A stretch of DNA of 64,000 nucleotides, taken from Cercospora beticola. Its lineage: Eukaryota > Ascomycota > Dothideomycetes > Mycosphaerellales > Mycosphaerellaceae. The position numbers were made by a program, and so were the translations under genes. The DNA lies in the NCBI RefSeq assembly GCF_033473495.1, contig NC_088939.1, positions 4,650,001 to 4,714,000 of the forward strand, written 5' to 3'. This document shows, piece after piece, positions 12,561 through 23,480 of this stretch (positions are counted from its first letter, which is position 1; the number at the start of each line of letters is the position of its first letter). Under the pieces are notes generated by a model, which was given only the letters and a program-made list of their open reading frames with translations, was not told the DNA's origin and made no database searches.

Positions 12561-13886
12561 ATGCCTCACAAAGACGGCAGTTTGGAGTTCACTCCCTCGA
12601 GCTACCCGCCATTTCACGACGACTTGAAGACCGCGGAGCTCAAAACTATTTCTCTGCGGAAGATCCAAAATGCAGAGCATAATGAGCACGATCGCATGTT
12701 TGAGGAGTGCAAATCGCGTGGATTCTTCTATCTCGATCTGAGCCATTGCGAGCAAGGCGACACGATCTCCCGTGGGGCAGATGACATTGCAAGAGTCGCC
12801 GAGAGTATCATGGCGCTTCCGCTAGAGGAGAAGCTGAAACACCCGTACGAAGGGAAGGATATATTCGGGTAGGTATGATACGACAGTCGACGCTTAACAG
12901 ACGTTCATGCCAAGGATAGGGACAAAGAAGTCGGCCGTACCAAGACCGACAAAGTGAGTGGGCCTATGCTCTCCCACTCTGAAGCATGATGACGAGCGAC
13001 GGTACTGATATGAGTCTTTCGCTCAGCACAAAACGCTCGACACGGCGGAATTCTTCAACGTGTCGAAAAACGACATGCTAGTATCGGACGAGGAAATGCG
13101 AAGGCAGTGGCCTCGCCCCATTCTCGACAACAAAACTTTACTGAAAGAATATTGCCAGACTGCCCATTCAGTCGGCGTCCAGATCTTGGGCATCCTGGCA
13201 ACAAAGCTCGGCATCGATCCCAACGAACTGCACCAGAGACACCGCATAGAGGCACTCTCGGGAGACCACATCCGCATGATCAGAGGTCCAGCTCGTCAAT
13301 CGGCGGAAATGCCAGAGATCCAGACGCCGGCTCATACGGATTTTGGAACAATCACCCTCCTCATGAATTGGTATAAATTTCCCAGAACTCAAACCCGAGC
13401 ACAGGAAAGATGTCATGCTAACTTGGTTATGAACTCTGCGCAGGCTAGGTGGGCTTCAGGTGTACGGCTCTCCCAATCGAATTCTCGGCAATCTCGACTA
13501 CGACGACGGCGCCGAAGGAGAATGGCTATGGGTAAAGCCTAAGAAGAACTGTCTTATCGTCAATCTGGGCGACGCCGCGGTCAAGTTCACAAATGGGGTC
13601 TTGTGCTCGGGCAGGCATCGTGTCATCCCTGCTCCGGGAGAACAAGGTCGATGGCCACGCTACAGTAAGCTCCACGTCGCGAACCACATGAGTCCAATGC
13701 TTCGCACTGCAGCTAATCTGGACGTGTCAAACAGGCATCGTATATTTTGTGCGTCCTATTGATGACTGTAGACTCAAGACACTGAAAGAAGAGGGTGTAC
13801 CACTAGCTGACGATGAAGATGAAGAAGGCATCAACGCGAAAGAGTGGATCTCCCTTCAGGCTGAACGACTTGCACAGGGCTCGTGA
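12561..13886 (+). CDS. 2-oxoglutarate/Fe(II)-dependent oxygenase (isopenicillin N synthase-like fold)
   Basis: Predicted to be a cytosolic oxidoreductase that uses Fe(II), O2 and 2-oxoglutarate on an unknown small molecule. My model has exons 12,561-12,868, 12,915-12,936, 13,027-13,370, 13,444-13,664 and 13,735-13,886, giving 348 residues, a normal length for the family. The N-terminal half (about 15-110) has the DIOX_N look: a first-exon segment ending LPLEEKLKHPYEGKDIFG. Iron ligands are visible as HTD (His213, Asp215) and His283 in SGRHRV. Arg297-Tyr-Ser is the R-x-S co-substrate motif. Introns 3 and 4 have GT...AG ends and keep the phase. Exon 2 is the weak point: its donor and acceptor are not unique and a stop precedes an attractive YESF segment near 13,009. 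The ATG at 12,561 is chosen because upstream in-frame sequence has no ATG. The gene stands alone, with no biosynthetic neighbours. Confidence 0.8.
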
Positions 13887-14613
13887 TGGGCAGGCCATGT
13901 CCACTAGAAAGTAGTCAAATTCAAGGCAGTACAGGATGCTCATCGTGCCGCTCCTGAGTCGCGGTGTCTTCCGTTTGTGCCCAAGTCCCGACGAGAACAG
14001 CGCTCGCTTAGTTAACACGGCACAGGGTAAGTTATCCTAGCCATACATAGTTGTATGAGAGGGAGGGTCATGGGAACTTACTGGCAGTGCAACAATTATG
14101 TGCCAGACCTCAGCGATACAGCGCATCGTGAAGCATTGCAAGGAGCATGTCCTCAAGGTCGACTATCAATGTAATCATATATCTCACCATTCATAGTGCT
14201 CATGCTAACCGAGGAGGCGAACACTACCAGCCCGAAGAGCAGTCATGTCCACAAGTCTATGTCGAGTACTGTAGAAGGCAAAGAGGAGTAGTTGATAATG
14301 GCAGGAAAATAAGAGTCCTTAACATTGATCCCCCTTGCGGTAAGCATGATACCCGCAGCACATCTCGAGCCAATGCTAACCGAGGCAGCCTTTTGCCAAT
14401 TGCGTACTCCTGGCTCGCTAGACTACGTTTCGCCTTGCTTGATCTTGATCAAGGCAAGTGCGGGGACTGGAGTAGCAACTGACGAAGCTTGCAAGAACGT
14501 TGGCTTCGTAGAGTATGCCATCCTCGGACAGTTGTTCTGGGAGATAAACGTATCCAACGGATCGGTTGGGAAGACACCTAGGTCATAGGGACAGATGACA
14601 GCTGGGGAGGTCC
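13887..14613. other. Intergenic, no supported gene
   Basis: Normal base composition with CpA present. ORFs on the plus strand (for example 14,147-14,482 and 14,325-14,588) overlap each other in different frames and show no recognisable domain. I see no tRNA, terminator or repeat here. Confidence 0.5.
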
Positions 14614-15879
14614 TTAGGGCAACGCTAAGACGAGATTTGCGGTTAAACGATCTTGAGGGCCAGAGTGTAGAGTTTGAGGGTTTCCAGCAGAGAGCAACTC
14701 TCTTTCCGTTGTGGTCACAATGGTAGCGCAGATTGCTTGGATTACGATTGCGTCGGACTTCGCCAGAGAGCCAAGACATCGATATTTGTGCGCACCTTGC
14801 ACGGCAATAGGTGAAGATATAGATTCTCGAATTCCACCCGGTACCGTATAATTGGTATATGCTTCGACGTGCTAGCATACTGGAGAGAAGGCAAATCCAA
14901 ACATACATACATAAGGCAATGTATGCCGCGACGCCTGCGCGTAGCCGTTCATCGTCAGGTGCATCATCAGCTCGCTGGTCCACACTGGGGATCTCGTCTG
15001 CATCGAGGCCAGGTACTCGTTCTAGTTTATGATCATGTTCGTGTCTGTCGACGTGGTCCCATTCCTACCGTTGTGATGTTCGAGGTGATGTGGCGACCAT
15101 ATTCATGACTTGGTTCGTGCTCTTCGTCGTGCTTTCGTACGTAATCGTGTACGAGTCGTCGTCCTACAAGAAGCCACTCAACAGTCACGGCAACAACATC
15201 TTGCTCCCGTCCTTGTTGACGTATTCGTTCATATCCACGGTCATGACCTTGCATTTCGCCGAGCTTATGGTCTTGTTCTGGTCCAAATCCATGTATACGA
15301 GCTGCTCCTTGGTCTTGTTCATGAACGCGGACCTACCCACGACCTTGTGGGCCACCTTGAGCATCTTTGAGTCCTCCAGAATGTCCGGGTGGATGGAAAG
15401 GGTCTCGAACGCTCTCTCGCACCGCGTGGACCCCACGAGTGTGATCGGGGATGTGACAGAGACCCAGGTGCTGGGCTCGTGCAGGCACCACCACATTTGT
15501 GTGGTTGACACCGTTTTTGTTCATGAAGCCAGGCACGAGCCTGTCGTTGAACTCGATTAAGTATCATGTTCATGCACTTGATGCAGATGGGGAGCAAACA
15601 GCCGTTCACGATCATGGCCTTCGTGTTGGACGAGGTCGGGATGTAAGCATCATACTTGCTGACATCTACGCCGTCGTTGCTCACCGCACCATCGAAGGAC
15701 ACGCCAGAGGATTAACGACACCGCACGAGCGAGCGTAGAGCGTGCTGTCTGTTGTACTGCGGTTCTGAGGACCGCATCTACTGTATGTTACCCTGCAAGT
15801 ATAAGCGCAGTGTCCAATCGAAGACATTGTCAAACTCTATGCCCTCTTCCTGAGCAAGAGCGCGGAAGAGTGCGCGCAT
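14614..15879 (-). pseudogene. Decayed protein gene of unrecognised family
   Basis: On the minus strand, coding-like sequence with C/G-rich third positions runs through several frames. From an ATG at 15,879 the frame reads MRALFRALAQEEGIEFDNVF and continues past two stops (one near 15,778) to about 15,560, including VSFDGAVSNDGVDVSKYDAY. A shift gives FNDRLVPGFMNKNGVNHTN. Another shift gives the longest open part (15,185-15,511: ERAFETLSIHPDILEDSK, LVYMDLDQNKTIS). After a stop, WLLVGRRLVHDYVRK follows in another frame (about 15,150). From about 15,020 down to a stop at 14,614 there is YLASMQTRSPVWTSELMMHL, then KYRCLGSLAKSDAIVIQAI. At least three frame changes and several stops argue for one decayed gene of about 400 codons. 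I do not recognise the family. An endogenised mycovirus-like or transposon protein is possible but unsupported. Multi-intron structure could explain some breaks. Confidence 0.5.
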
Positions 15880-18800
15880 CTTCGCATGTTGCGGCCGCTG
15901 ACTCCGCGGAATACTTGGGGTGCATCAGGTCAGTGCCGCAAACTCTCGGAGTAGGCCCGCACATAATTCCCCTATGGCCAATGATGCGCTTCAGGGGGGT
16001 TACAGGATGGTTTGATTGATGCCCAGTGATGCCCACCACTAAGGTATATAGATAGCTACCCAGACACTCACTTGATAGAACATACAGTTCCGTCTTGGTG
16101 TGTCCTTCCAACATTTGGGGATGTCAGTTGACATACGTGCTCTGCACAACCGACAGCCTGCTACGTACCTTCGATCTGAACCTCCAAGCAGGGAGGAGGC
16201 TTGTTCGCAGTGTTCGAAAGTTGTGATGTGGTTCGCAGAAATACGAGCTGAGCTGACAGGAACTATCCTTGAGCACTAGTCTTGCTCGGGCCGTGGAGCT
16301 CGTTCTTTGCACCGATTCGAAAGTATCCCTACCGGAAACGTGCGCGATCAGCACAAAGTTAGATTTTGGGTAAGAAGACACAAGTTGACTAAGAGGTCTA
16401 CGGAACCTGCTGGCTCGGATAGAACGGCTTCTTAGGTGACGGCTAAGCGTCTTCCTTGCCTCTCCAGCCGTCAGGCAATGCCCCAACCAGGCTGTAAGGA
16501 AAGTCCAACAGTCTTGGCCAGGGTGGCGGCACGGATGGCACTAACAACACAGATTTACAGCCGTCGAATCCTATGTTACACCAAGGACAAGAGCAGGCTG
16601 GACACTCAAGAGGAGGGCTAAGGTGGCAGGTGCCTGGTAGGCCAAGTCCTTTGCCTCGCTTGCCGACTGGAACATGGATCCGTCAGCAGACCAAGAATAG
16701 CTCTACCTGGAGCGGCACGAAACTTCAGCAGACACCACATCAGCCCAGTCATCCATCTATCACTAGATTTTGTGCTCTCTCTTGCACTGCACGCCTAGTG
16801 CGTCGTTCGAGCTCCATTTCACAACGGGCTGGGGCCGCCGAACACGGGACACCGAGGTTGGGGGAGCATGTCGTACAGTAGCGAGCACTCTCAATCTTTG
16901 GTAACTATACGCAGGCTTAAAAAGGGATAAGCGTCATTTTTGGCAGTCGGCTCATACGTTCCCGACAGCGGTGCATCTACAGCTGGGGTCTACGACCGCG
17001 TGTCATCGCACCTTACAAGATTGAGCAACGGCGCGGAGCGGATCTGGGGCCACGACAGCAGCGACAAGAGCCAAGCGCGGTGTTGAGGCTGCCAATTGTC
17101 TCGAGAGTTGGCTTGCAGCGTGAGTCTGAGCAGCGTTCACATAACAGGATGGCGTCGTGTTTGAGCTCCAGCTACACTGTGTATGGTGCATCACGATACA
17201 TCTCCATATTGACACGACAACCAGCAGTGCGACTCTTTGAGGGCCTGGGGAGACTGCTAAAGTCTCCGTGAGAGCCGATGCGAGCCATCGTCGTGTATGG
17301 CGAAGGCTATCATGGTCGATACGGACGGATGATTCTGGCTACATGGATTCGCAGCTTGGACTTGGTCCTACCGTCGACCTAATGCGAGAGCCCTGATGTC
17401 ATCCACTCGTCAGCAGAACCATCGGGAGGGCACACAGACTTTCCACTTCGCCAACCAGCAGAACCGGCATCTTATTCGTCCACGCGGCTTCCTAACGACT
17501 ATGTCAGAATCAAGTCCCCTGCACTCTCTGACTCACATGTACGCAGTTCAGTCGACTCTGTCTGATGAGCCAGGTCACAGACCTACAGGCTATCCTGTCC
17601 CCTGCCGTTTGAGAGTACGTACTTCGTACTTGCTATTGAGGCTAAACTGCCGGGCGATGCTCTCGTGAGGATATCACATGGCTGAGCAGAGGGCGGACTG
17701 CGTAAAGTCTGCCTGATAGTAGAGGCTGTCGTTCGAAGTCGCAACTTACGGTCGGTCACTCGCGAGTCCGGCCATATTGTTGCATGATACAGAGCGAGGC
17801 AAACTTCATGATGTAGGCATAGGATCACTGGCTCCTAGGAGGTGAACCATCTGCATTCCCGTCCTATCCAGAGGGGTCAAATGTGTCTTGTTTTGCGATA
17901 TCTCCCGCCGGGATGGACTTCGCGTTGGAAGCGGAAGAATTGTGCACTGCCTCCGGAGAAGCCCGAATTCAGCTCCAAAACTGGCTGTTCGCGATCGTAC
18001 GAACAGCGAACCGTGGTCACGAGTGGCTACAGACAAGTGCCGTTCGCCGTCGGCTGACCCGTTGGTCTGGTGTTGCCCAGGATTCCGAGAAGCTTATTCC
18101 AGATGCGTTTCCCTGATGAGGTGATCATCGTCCCGGAGCATGCAGTATTACAGATCGGAGTCGAAATGCTTCGGAGAGATGCAGGACGGAAGAGCAGGGC
18201 TGACAGCAAGCACACGGTCTTGTTCGGACCATGTGTCCGGTGGACACTAGGCTGTTACCCGATTGCTAGCGCACAGCTGCTAGCGCACAGCTGCCAGCTC
18301 ACAGCTCGCAGGGCCACTATCGCCTCGATTTCATGCAGTCAGTCTTTACGGAAGGGTAAGCGATGCATACTTCGCAAACAGACGACGATGATCGAGAATA
18401 ATATCTTACGAGGATCAGTTCGATATCGATGGAAGACCTTGACTCCCATGTATAGCCGTTCTATGCACCTTCCGCGCTCCTCTGTCTGAACGTAGAGATG
18501 CTTGATGAGGAGCCTAAGCATGCTTGTTGAACGATCTGTATGCATGCTTATGCTCAACACATGCTGCGCCCCAAGCTCCGCTCCTGACTCGTCTGAGTGA
18601 CTACTTGGACCGCTAGTTGCCGCGAGGCTGTGCTATAATTAGCATCGATCCCCTGCGAGGGCCTGGGTCACTGTTGGGAGCAGGACATGCCAAACTCTCT
18701 TCTCTGTCTCGTCGGACCATGTCCTAGACAGTCGGGCTTTGCGGCCACTGAAGTCATGGTCCTTCGTGCAGAATGGCAGACATGGTAATGGCAAATCCTT

Positions 18801-20031
18801 CCATCTCCGATCTGTGATTCCAACTCACTTGCCAAACGACTACCACCCACCGACTAACTTATCAGCCGTCGACCATCGACCACTGCTCCCGCCAAAGCCG
18901 CCCGTCCCATTCACTGCGTGTCCGATATAGCCCAACACACGCCAAAAAGGTCTGCTTGCATATCGCAATAGTATTGAGTTGAAAGTTGGGCATTACATTA
19001 GAGAATCTACTTAAGAGTGATCTCTGACTATATCCCATGTGTGGCCAACGTCTGCACCAATCCGGAACTGAGAGTGTTTCAATAATTGTTTCGATAAGTG
19101 CTTCAAGTGTATACGAGGTCACTTCCGGATCGAAGTGAGAAACTGCAGGTAGTAGTATGCGGCAGTTGACCAAGCTGTACGGACCAGCCGTGGCGCTGTA
19201 TCATACCCGAGCTAGCAAGCCATGGTTTGACTCCCCTGTGATACTTGCACCACTTGAAGGTCTTAGGAGAGCGATCGTCAGAAGTCGACCAAGCCGTGAT
19301 TCCGTCCGAACCTATTCAGGACAATTCAGATCGGATACCTGGCCATGCGTGACCAGCTCTGCCCCAGCTACAGCGAGGGTGGCGCCCACACCAGGTTCGC
19401 GGAAGGCAACGGCACTTAGTCCCAGCTTGATTACCGTCCTCTGAACGGCGGTAACAGCGGAAGATCGATTCAGATCTTGCATCAGTATCTGACACTTTCG
19501 CAGGTTTGCCGCATCAAGTGTGCTGAGCTGGCCGAGACCTGTTTTTCTCGAACTCGAATTCTTGTCAGAACTGTATGGTATCGAGGGCCAAGGACTGGCA
19601 ATCCCAATCGCGGACTGAGTCTCCATCGCCACATAGCCCGATCACTGTCTGAACTAGCTCCGTGGTGGGATTTAGGCCTTGTAAATGTAGCTGCAATACC
19701 CGTATCTGGCATCGGAAAGTTTTGCATCGAGCTGCGGCGGCGCAAAAATTCTACTCCTAACTTGCAATGTGTTTGTATTTGTGATCCACAGGCTACAGAG
19801 GTGATCGGCGGCATTCAGCGGACCACAAAGAGCTGAGAGGAGTTGGAAGCATGCATTTTGGTCCACGATGAACGTTGTTAGATGTGATATCCCAATGCAG
19901 GCATGGCTTGACTAATTCCGTCTCACCGGCAAGATGAAAACTGCGCACTTCCGCCTCAGCTGCGCGGTTACCACTTGAACGCTTATAATCCAGGAACATC
20001 ATCAGATAACCTACAGCCATTCCGCTCTGCG
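15880..20031. other. Long non-RIP stretch without a convincing gene
   Basis: This stretch has ordinary composition with many short overlapping ORFs in conflicting frames. Two places look mildly coding-like on the minus strand but carry stops and no known domain. One is about 19,312-19,560 (short peptide LGLSAVAFREPGVGATLAV). The other is about 19,020-19,170 (SYTLEALIETIIETL). They could be fragments of one decayed gene. The 15,900-16,114 minus-strand frame (HPKYSAESAA) may be an upstream extension of the decayed gene at 14,614-15,879. A small 14-bp tandem repeat is listed separately. No RNA gene was found. Confidence 0.45.
18264..18305 (+). repeat. Triplicated 14-bp tandem repeat
   Basis: The unit TGCTAGCGCACAGC occurs at 18,264-18,277 and 18,278-18,291 exactly, and at 18,292-18,305 with two mismatches. 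It lies in the gene-poor part of the island. No function is inferred. Confidence 0.85.
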
Positions 20032-22041
20032 ATGCGGAAATTCTCCTTCGCAGCCTCTTTGGCTTCGATTAGCCTCGCTCAATTTCCTGCACCACCTCGC
20101 GATGTGGAATTCGTGAAGCTACCCGCTGGCAATAGCGTATCCATTAGCTATAAGCAGACGACGATATGTGAGACCACGCCAGGAGTGAAGGCTTATGCCG
20201 GCTTTGTCCATCTACCTCCAGACACTTTGAGAGACTTGGGCATCAATCAATCGTACCCCATCAACACGTTCTTCTGGTTTTTCGAAAGCCGGAAAGACCC
20301 TAGAAATGCCCCTCTTACGATATGGATCAACGGTGGTCGTGAGTTGACTTCTCACCAGGCATAGCAGAAATTGGCTGACATTGCAATTAAGCTGGTTCGT
20401 CTTCTATGGCTGGCCTGTTTGCTGAAAATGGCCCATGCCAAATCAACCCAGATTCAAATTCTACGAGATTGAACCCGTGGTCGTGGAACAGAGACTCTAA
20501 CATGCTGTATCTGGACCAGCCAGTGAGCGCCGGTCTATCATACAGCATCCTCCAGAATTACACCGTGGATCTTATAGCCGCCAATGCCATCAAGTTGAAC
20601 GACACCGACCCGACTCCACAGCAAAACTCAACGTACCTTGTCGGGACGATGTCGGACTACGACAACATGACTACTGCTAACAGTTCCACTGTAGCAGCTG
20701 GCGCAGCATGGCACTTCCTGCAGAGTTGGACACAGGAGTTTCCGCATTACCAACCCAATCACAGAAAGATCAATTTGGCAGCGGAGAGCTACGGTGGCCG
20801 GTACGGACCGACATTCTTTGAGTTTTTCGAGCAGCAGAACGAAAGAATTCGTAATAGTCCCTCCTCTGGCGACGAGAAGGAGATGTTGCTGGACCTCGAC
20901 ACACTTCTGCTCGTGAGCCCGTGCATAGATCCTATCATGTACTATTCGTACCCAGAACTTGTGTGGAACAACACATACGGATTGAAACTGGTCAACGAGT
21001 CGATCCGAGACCAGATGCTGTACAACTTACACAAGAAGGATGGTTGCCTAGATCTGATGTGGCAGTGTGGCAACTTGACCCAACTTTACGACCCGCACGT
21101 AGTTGGGCTTAATGCCACTGTCAATCAGATCTGTGCAGATGCGGGATATATTTGTGATCATGTGGGTTGAATTTCAACAACTGACATCAAAGCATGAAAG
21201 CCGCTGACCATTTGAAGGATGTGCAGCAGCTCCCCAACAGAGCTGCTGGCTTTAGCTTTTACGACATTACTAAAAAAAATGATCGTCGCTACGTCGATCC
21301 GTTTTTCGAAGGCTATCTCAATCAACCACATGTGCAAGACAACCTCGGTGTGCCATTGAATTGGACTTCATTCTCTGATGCAGTCTCGCGTGCTTTTCGA
21401 AACACGTCTGACTTTCGTCCGGGTCATCTTGACAAGCTAGCCTATCTCCTCGACCACGGCGTCAAAGTGCATATCATGACTGGCGATCGCGATTGGGTCT
21501 GCGTATGTGTGACCCACATCCATACATTCTGCTTTGCACTAATCGCCCGTCCTAGAACTGGTTCGCAGGCGAAGACTCTTCTCTTGGAGTAAATTATTCC
21601 CACACCTCCGAGTTCCAGTCCGCAGGCTACGCTCCCATTCGTACGAACTCTTCCTCTGTTGGTGGACAAGTCCGACAATACGCAAACTTCTCCTTCTCTG
21701 TAGTCTACGATACTGGGCACGCGATTCCCGCATTCCAAGGTGAAACCGCTTATCGCATCTTCCACCGTGCGCTACAGCATCGGGACATTGCGACGGGAAC
21801 GCTCAAAGTAAATGACAAGTACCAAACGAAAGGGCCCCCGAGCGTTCGGGGCCAGAAACGAGAAGTCCCGAAGCCGGCACTGGAAATTTGTTATTCACTT
21901 GACCCAGGTAGTACGTGTACAGAAGAGCAGAGGTATGCGCTAGGTAATGGAACTGTCACCATTAAGAACTACATCGTGGTCGACAAGAATTCAAGTATGT
22001 TGTATCCTCAAATTGTTGGTGGGAAGGATGAGAAAGAGTGA
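20032..22041 (+). CDS. Secreted serine carboxypeptidase, peptidase family S10
   Basis: Removes C-terminal residues from peptides. Likely secreted or vacuolar and, by family, acid-active. My model has exons 20,032-20,338, 20,392-21,161, 21,218-21,502 and 21,556-22,041, giving 615 residues in phase throughout. The start [17 protein letters not shown] is a plausible signal peptide. The substrate-binding NGGPGSSS motif (from Asn100) is restored exactly across intron 1. The nucleophile is Ser235 in ESYGGRYGP. The acidic residue is Asp451 in GDRDWVCNWF, split by intron 3. The catalytic His is His509 in [12 protein letters not shown]. Many N-x-S/T sites fit a secreted glycoprotein. Introns 1 and 3 (53 nt each) are firm. 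Intron 2 (21,162-21,217) is the least certain, with a shorter alternative nearby. About 100 residues after His509 form a C-terminal extension that is not highly conserved. The gene lies about 1.4 kb from RIPped DNA but shows no RIP damage itself. Confidence 0.92.
20339..20391 (+). other. Intron 1 of the S10 carboxypeptidase gene
   Basis: 53 nt, GTGAGT donor and TTAAG acceptor. Removing it creates the codon C|CT (Pro), which completes the oxyanion-site motif NGGPGSSS. This strongly supports the junction. Confidence 0.9.
21503..21555 (+). other. Intron 3 of the S10 carboxypeptidase gene
   Basis: 53 nt, GTATGT donor and CCTAG acceptor. Splicing joins ...GDRDWVC to NWFAGED..., the expected S10 signature around the catalytic Asp. 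Without splicing the frame runs into unrelated sequence and a stop at 21,592. Confidence 0.9.
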
Positions 22042-22567
22042 CTCGAGCTTGGAAAGGAGGGACCCTGGACAACCACACTGGCTAATGTGAAGTCGCACTG
22101 GAATCGGGAGTTGTGTATACTTAATGGCTATCTATGGGCTCTCCAGCGTATCACAATTGGACAGTGATTTGCGTTCAGCCAGTGCTCTGTCTTTTGAGAA
22201 TTAAACCGAAGCGGAGACCGAATGAGAGTTCCTTTAGTCACTATGATATCCGCATTTTAAGACAGGCTTAGAAGTAAGACGTGATCCTTTTCCCACGAAT
22301 GCACTTTGTCACCTATTGTACATGATATGCTAATCAGAGTGCTTCGCATCCCAAAAGATACGATCGGCAAAGTCGGCGAAAAAAAAACCCTGATAACCTC
22401 ACCCACAATTCTGCCGGTCGCGCGGTTTGTGGCATTGACATGAGTACATCCTCTTTACCGGGCACCTCCCTCATATTCCGAAATGCTCTCACAGACTCTG
22501 ACAAACATGTATCGGCGATTCGCGTCATCTCGGCAGTTGGGGGTGGAGAACTTGTCCCTAGCACACT
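22042..22567. other. Intergenic downstream of the carboxypeptidase
   Basis: Normal composition. A minus-strand ORF (22,334-22,564) has no recognisable domain and I do not support it as a gene. The first part should hold the 3' untranslated region of the carboxypeptidase. No clear terminator motif stands out. Confidence 0.4.
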
Positions 22568-22903
22568 ATGTCTGCGCGTCTCACTAGATACAGTGTGCTA
22601 TACTCACCTTTGAAGGTCGTCCGAAGCTGCGGTATCAATCACGTCGCCCCGCGCCTCATGTTCATGGTGGAATCATGGCCTCCTAGGCTCGCCCAAGCCA
22701 CAGTGTGCCAAGAGCACGCCTTGTAACTCGTGAAGTACCTGCTCAGGACCCGCGGTTGTATCGATCGCACTGAGAGCCACGCTACACCGGTGGATGTCGT
22801 GAACATGATCGCGAACTTGCAAAACACTCCGGATATGGCCGCCGTTCAGGACACGCTTCGCACGATACAGGGGGACGCAAAGGCCGCCGAAGAAGACTTA
22901 TGA
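22568..22903 (+). pseudogene. Small ORF broken by one TAA, unknown protein
   Basis: From an ATG at 22,568 the frame stays open for 111 codons to TGA at 22,901, except for one TAA at 22,724. Codon third positions are mostly C or G. The second half reads like a real protein (LVKYLLRTRG, then VDVVNMIANLQNTPDMAAVQ). The break could be a CAA codon turned to TAA by a C-to-T change at CpA, the RIP substrate. The segment around the stop slightly recalls an ankyrin helix, but this is only an impression. It may be a fragment or last exon of a larger lost gene. A minus-strand ORF over the same bases is a shadow. Confidence 0.4.
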
Positions 22904-23480
22904 CAGAGATGAGGAGCACGGAAGAAGAGGCTATGTAACACCAATACACAAATGAAAAAGATCACCGTGGTCGGCGAGGAGACTCAAGGAGTGGCGGAAG
23001 GGGCAGCAGAGGTGGCTGACGCTAGACTTCCATCCATCGCCTGTCGCCCGAACCTTAGTGTCAGAGGCCTTGCTCGCCAGCTTTGCGCAATTTAATCCCC
23101 TTTCCCCTCTCAGAGTTGAGGACTTGATCCGCTAAAATTCTGCGACTTCTATCGGGACCGAGGGTGCTATAGAGTGCTTCACTCCGCAACGAAACGCCCG
23201 GTATAGGGAGATCAGCGAGTCCCTCCCTACAGAAACCATTATCTGCTCTGCCGCGTTCAGTCGAATTGCCTTAAGTCTTTCTTATTAATATGTCCTAGGC
23301 TTACTAGTTCTATCCTTGGTCATTTTGTATGTTTTGGAGCAAGATAGCGGGCAGAATCGCTTGAGACAGGTGTCGCACCTAACTAGCCTATTTTAACCTA
23401 TTGCGATTATAGTAGTCTATAGATCCTTTTATCGCATTAGTTATGCTTATAATCTATTAGTATGTTCCTTATAGATCCTG
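22904..23480. other. Right boundary of the gene island
   Basis: No gene. CpA and TpG are normal to about 23,380, then fall away over roughly 100 bp. The last clusters are AGACAGGTGTCGCACC (about 23,364) and scattered TATG/CTGC sites to about 23,480. Beyond that the sequence is fully RIP-like. The transition is more gradual than on the left. Confidence 0.6.

Noticed and set aside
15090..15560. 156-codon plus-strand ORF and overlapping plus-strand ORFs
   Set aside because: They are antisense to the coding-like minus-strand sequence of the decayed gene. The minus strand has the better codon pattern and more protein-like composition.
16124..18560. Many 60-140-codon ORFs on both strands
   Set aside because: They overlap in conflicting frames, have no domain or signal-peptide logic and no supporting splice pattern. 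They look like random openness in GC-balanced DNA.
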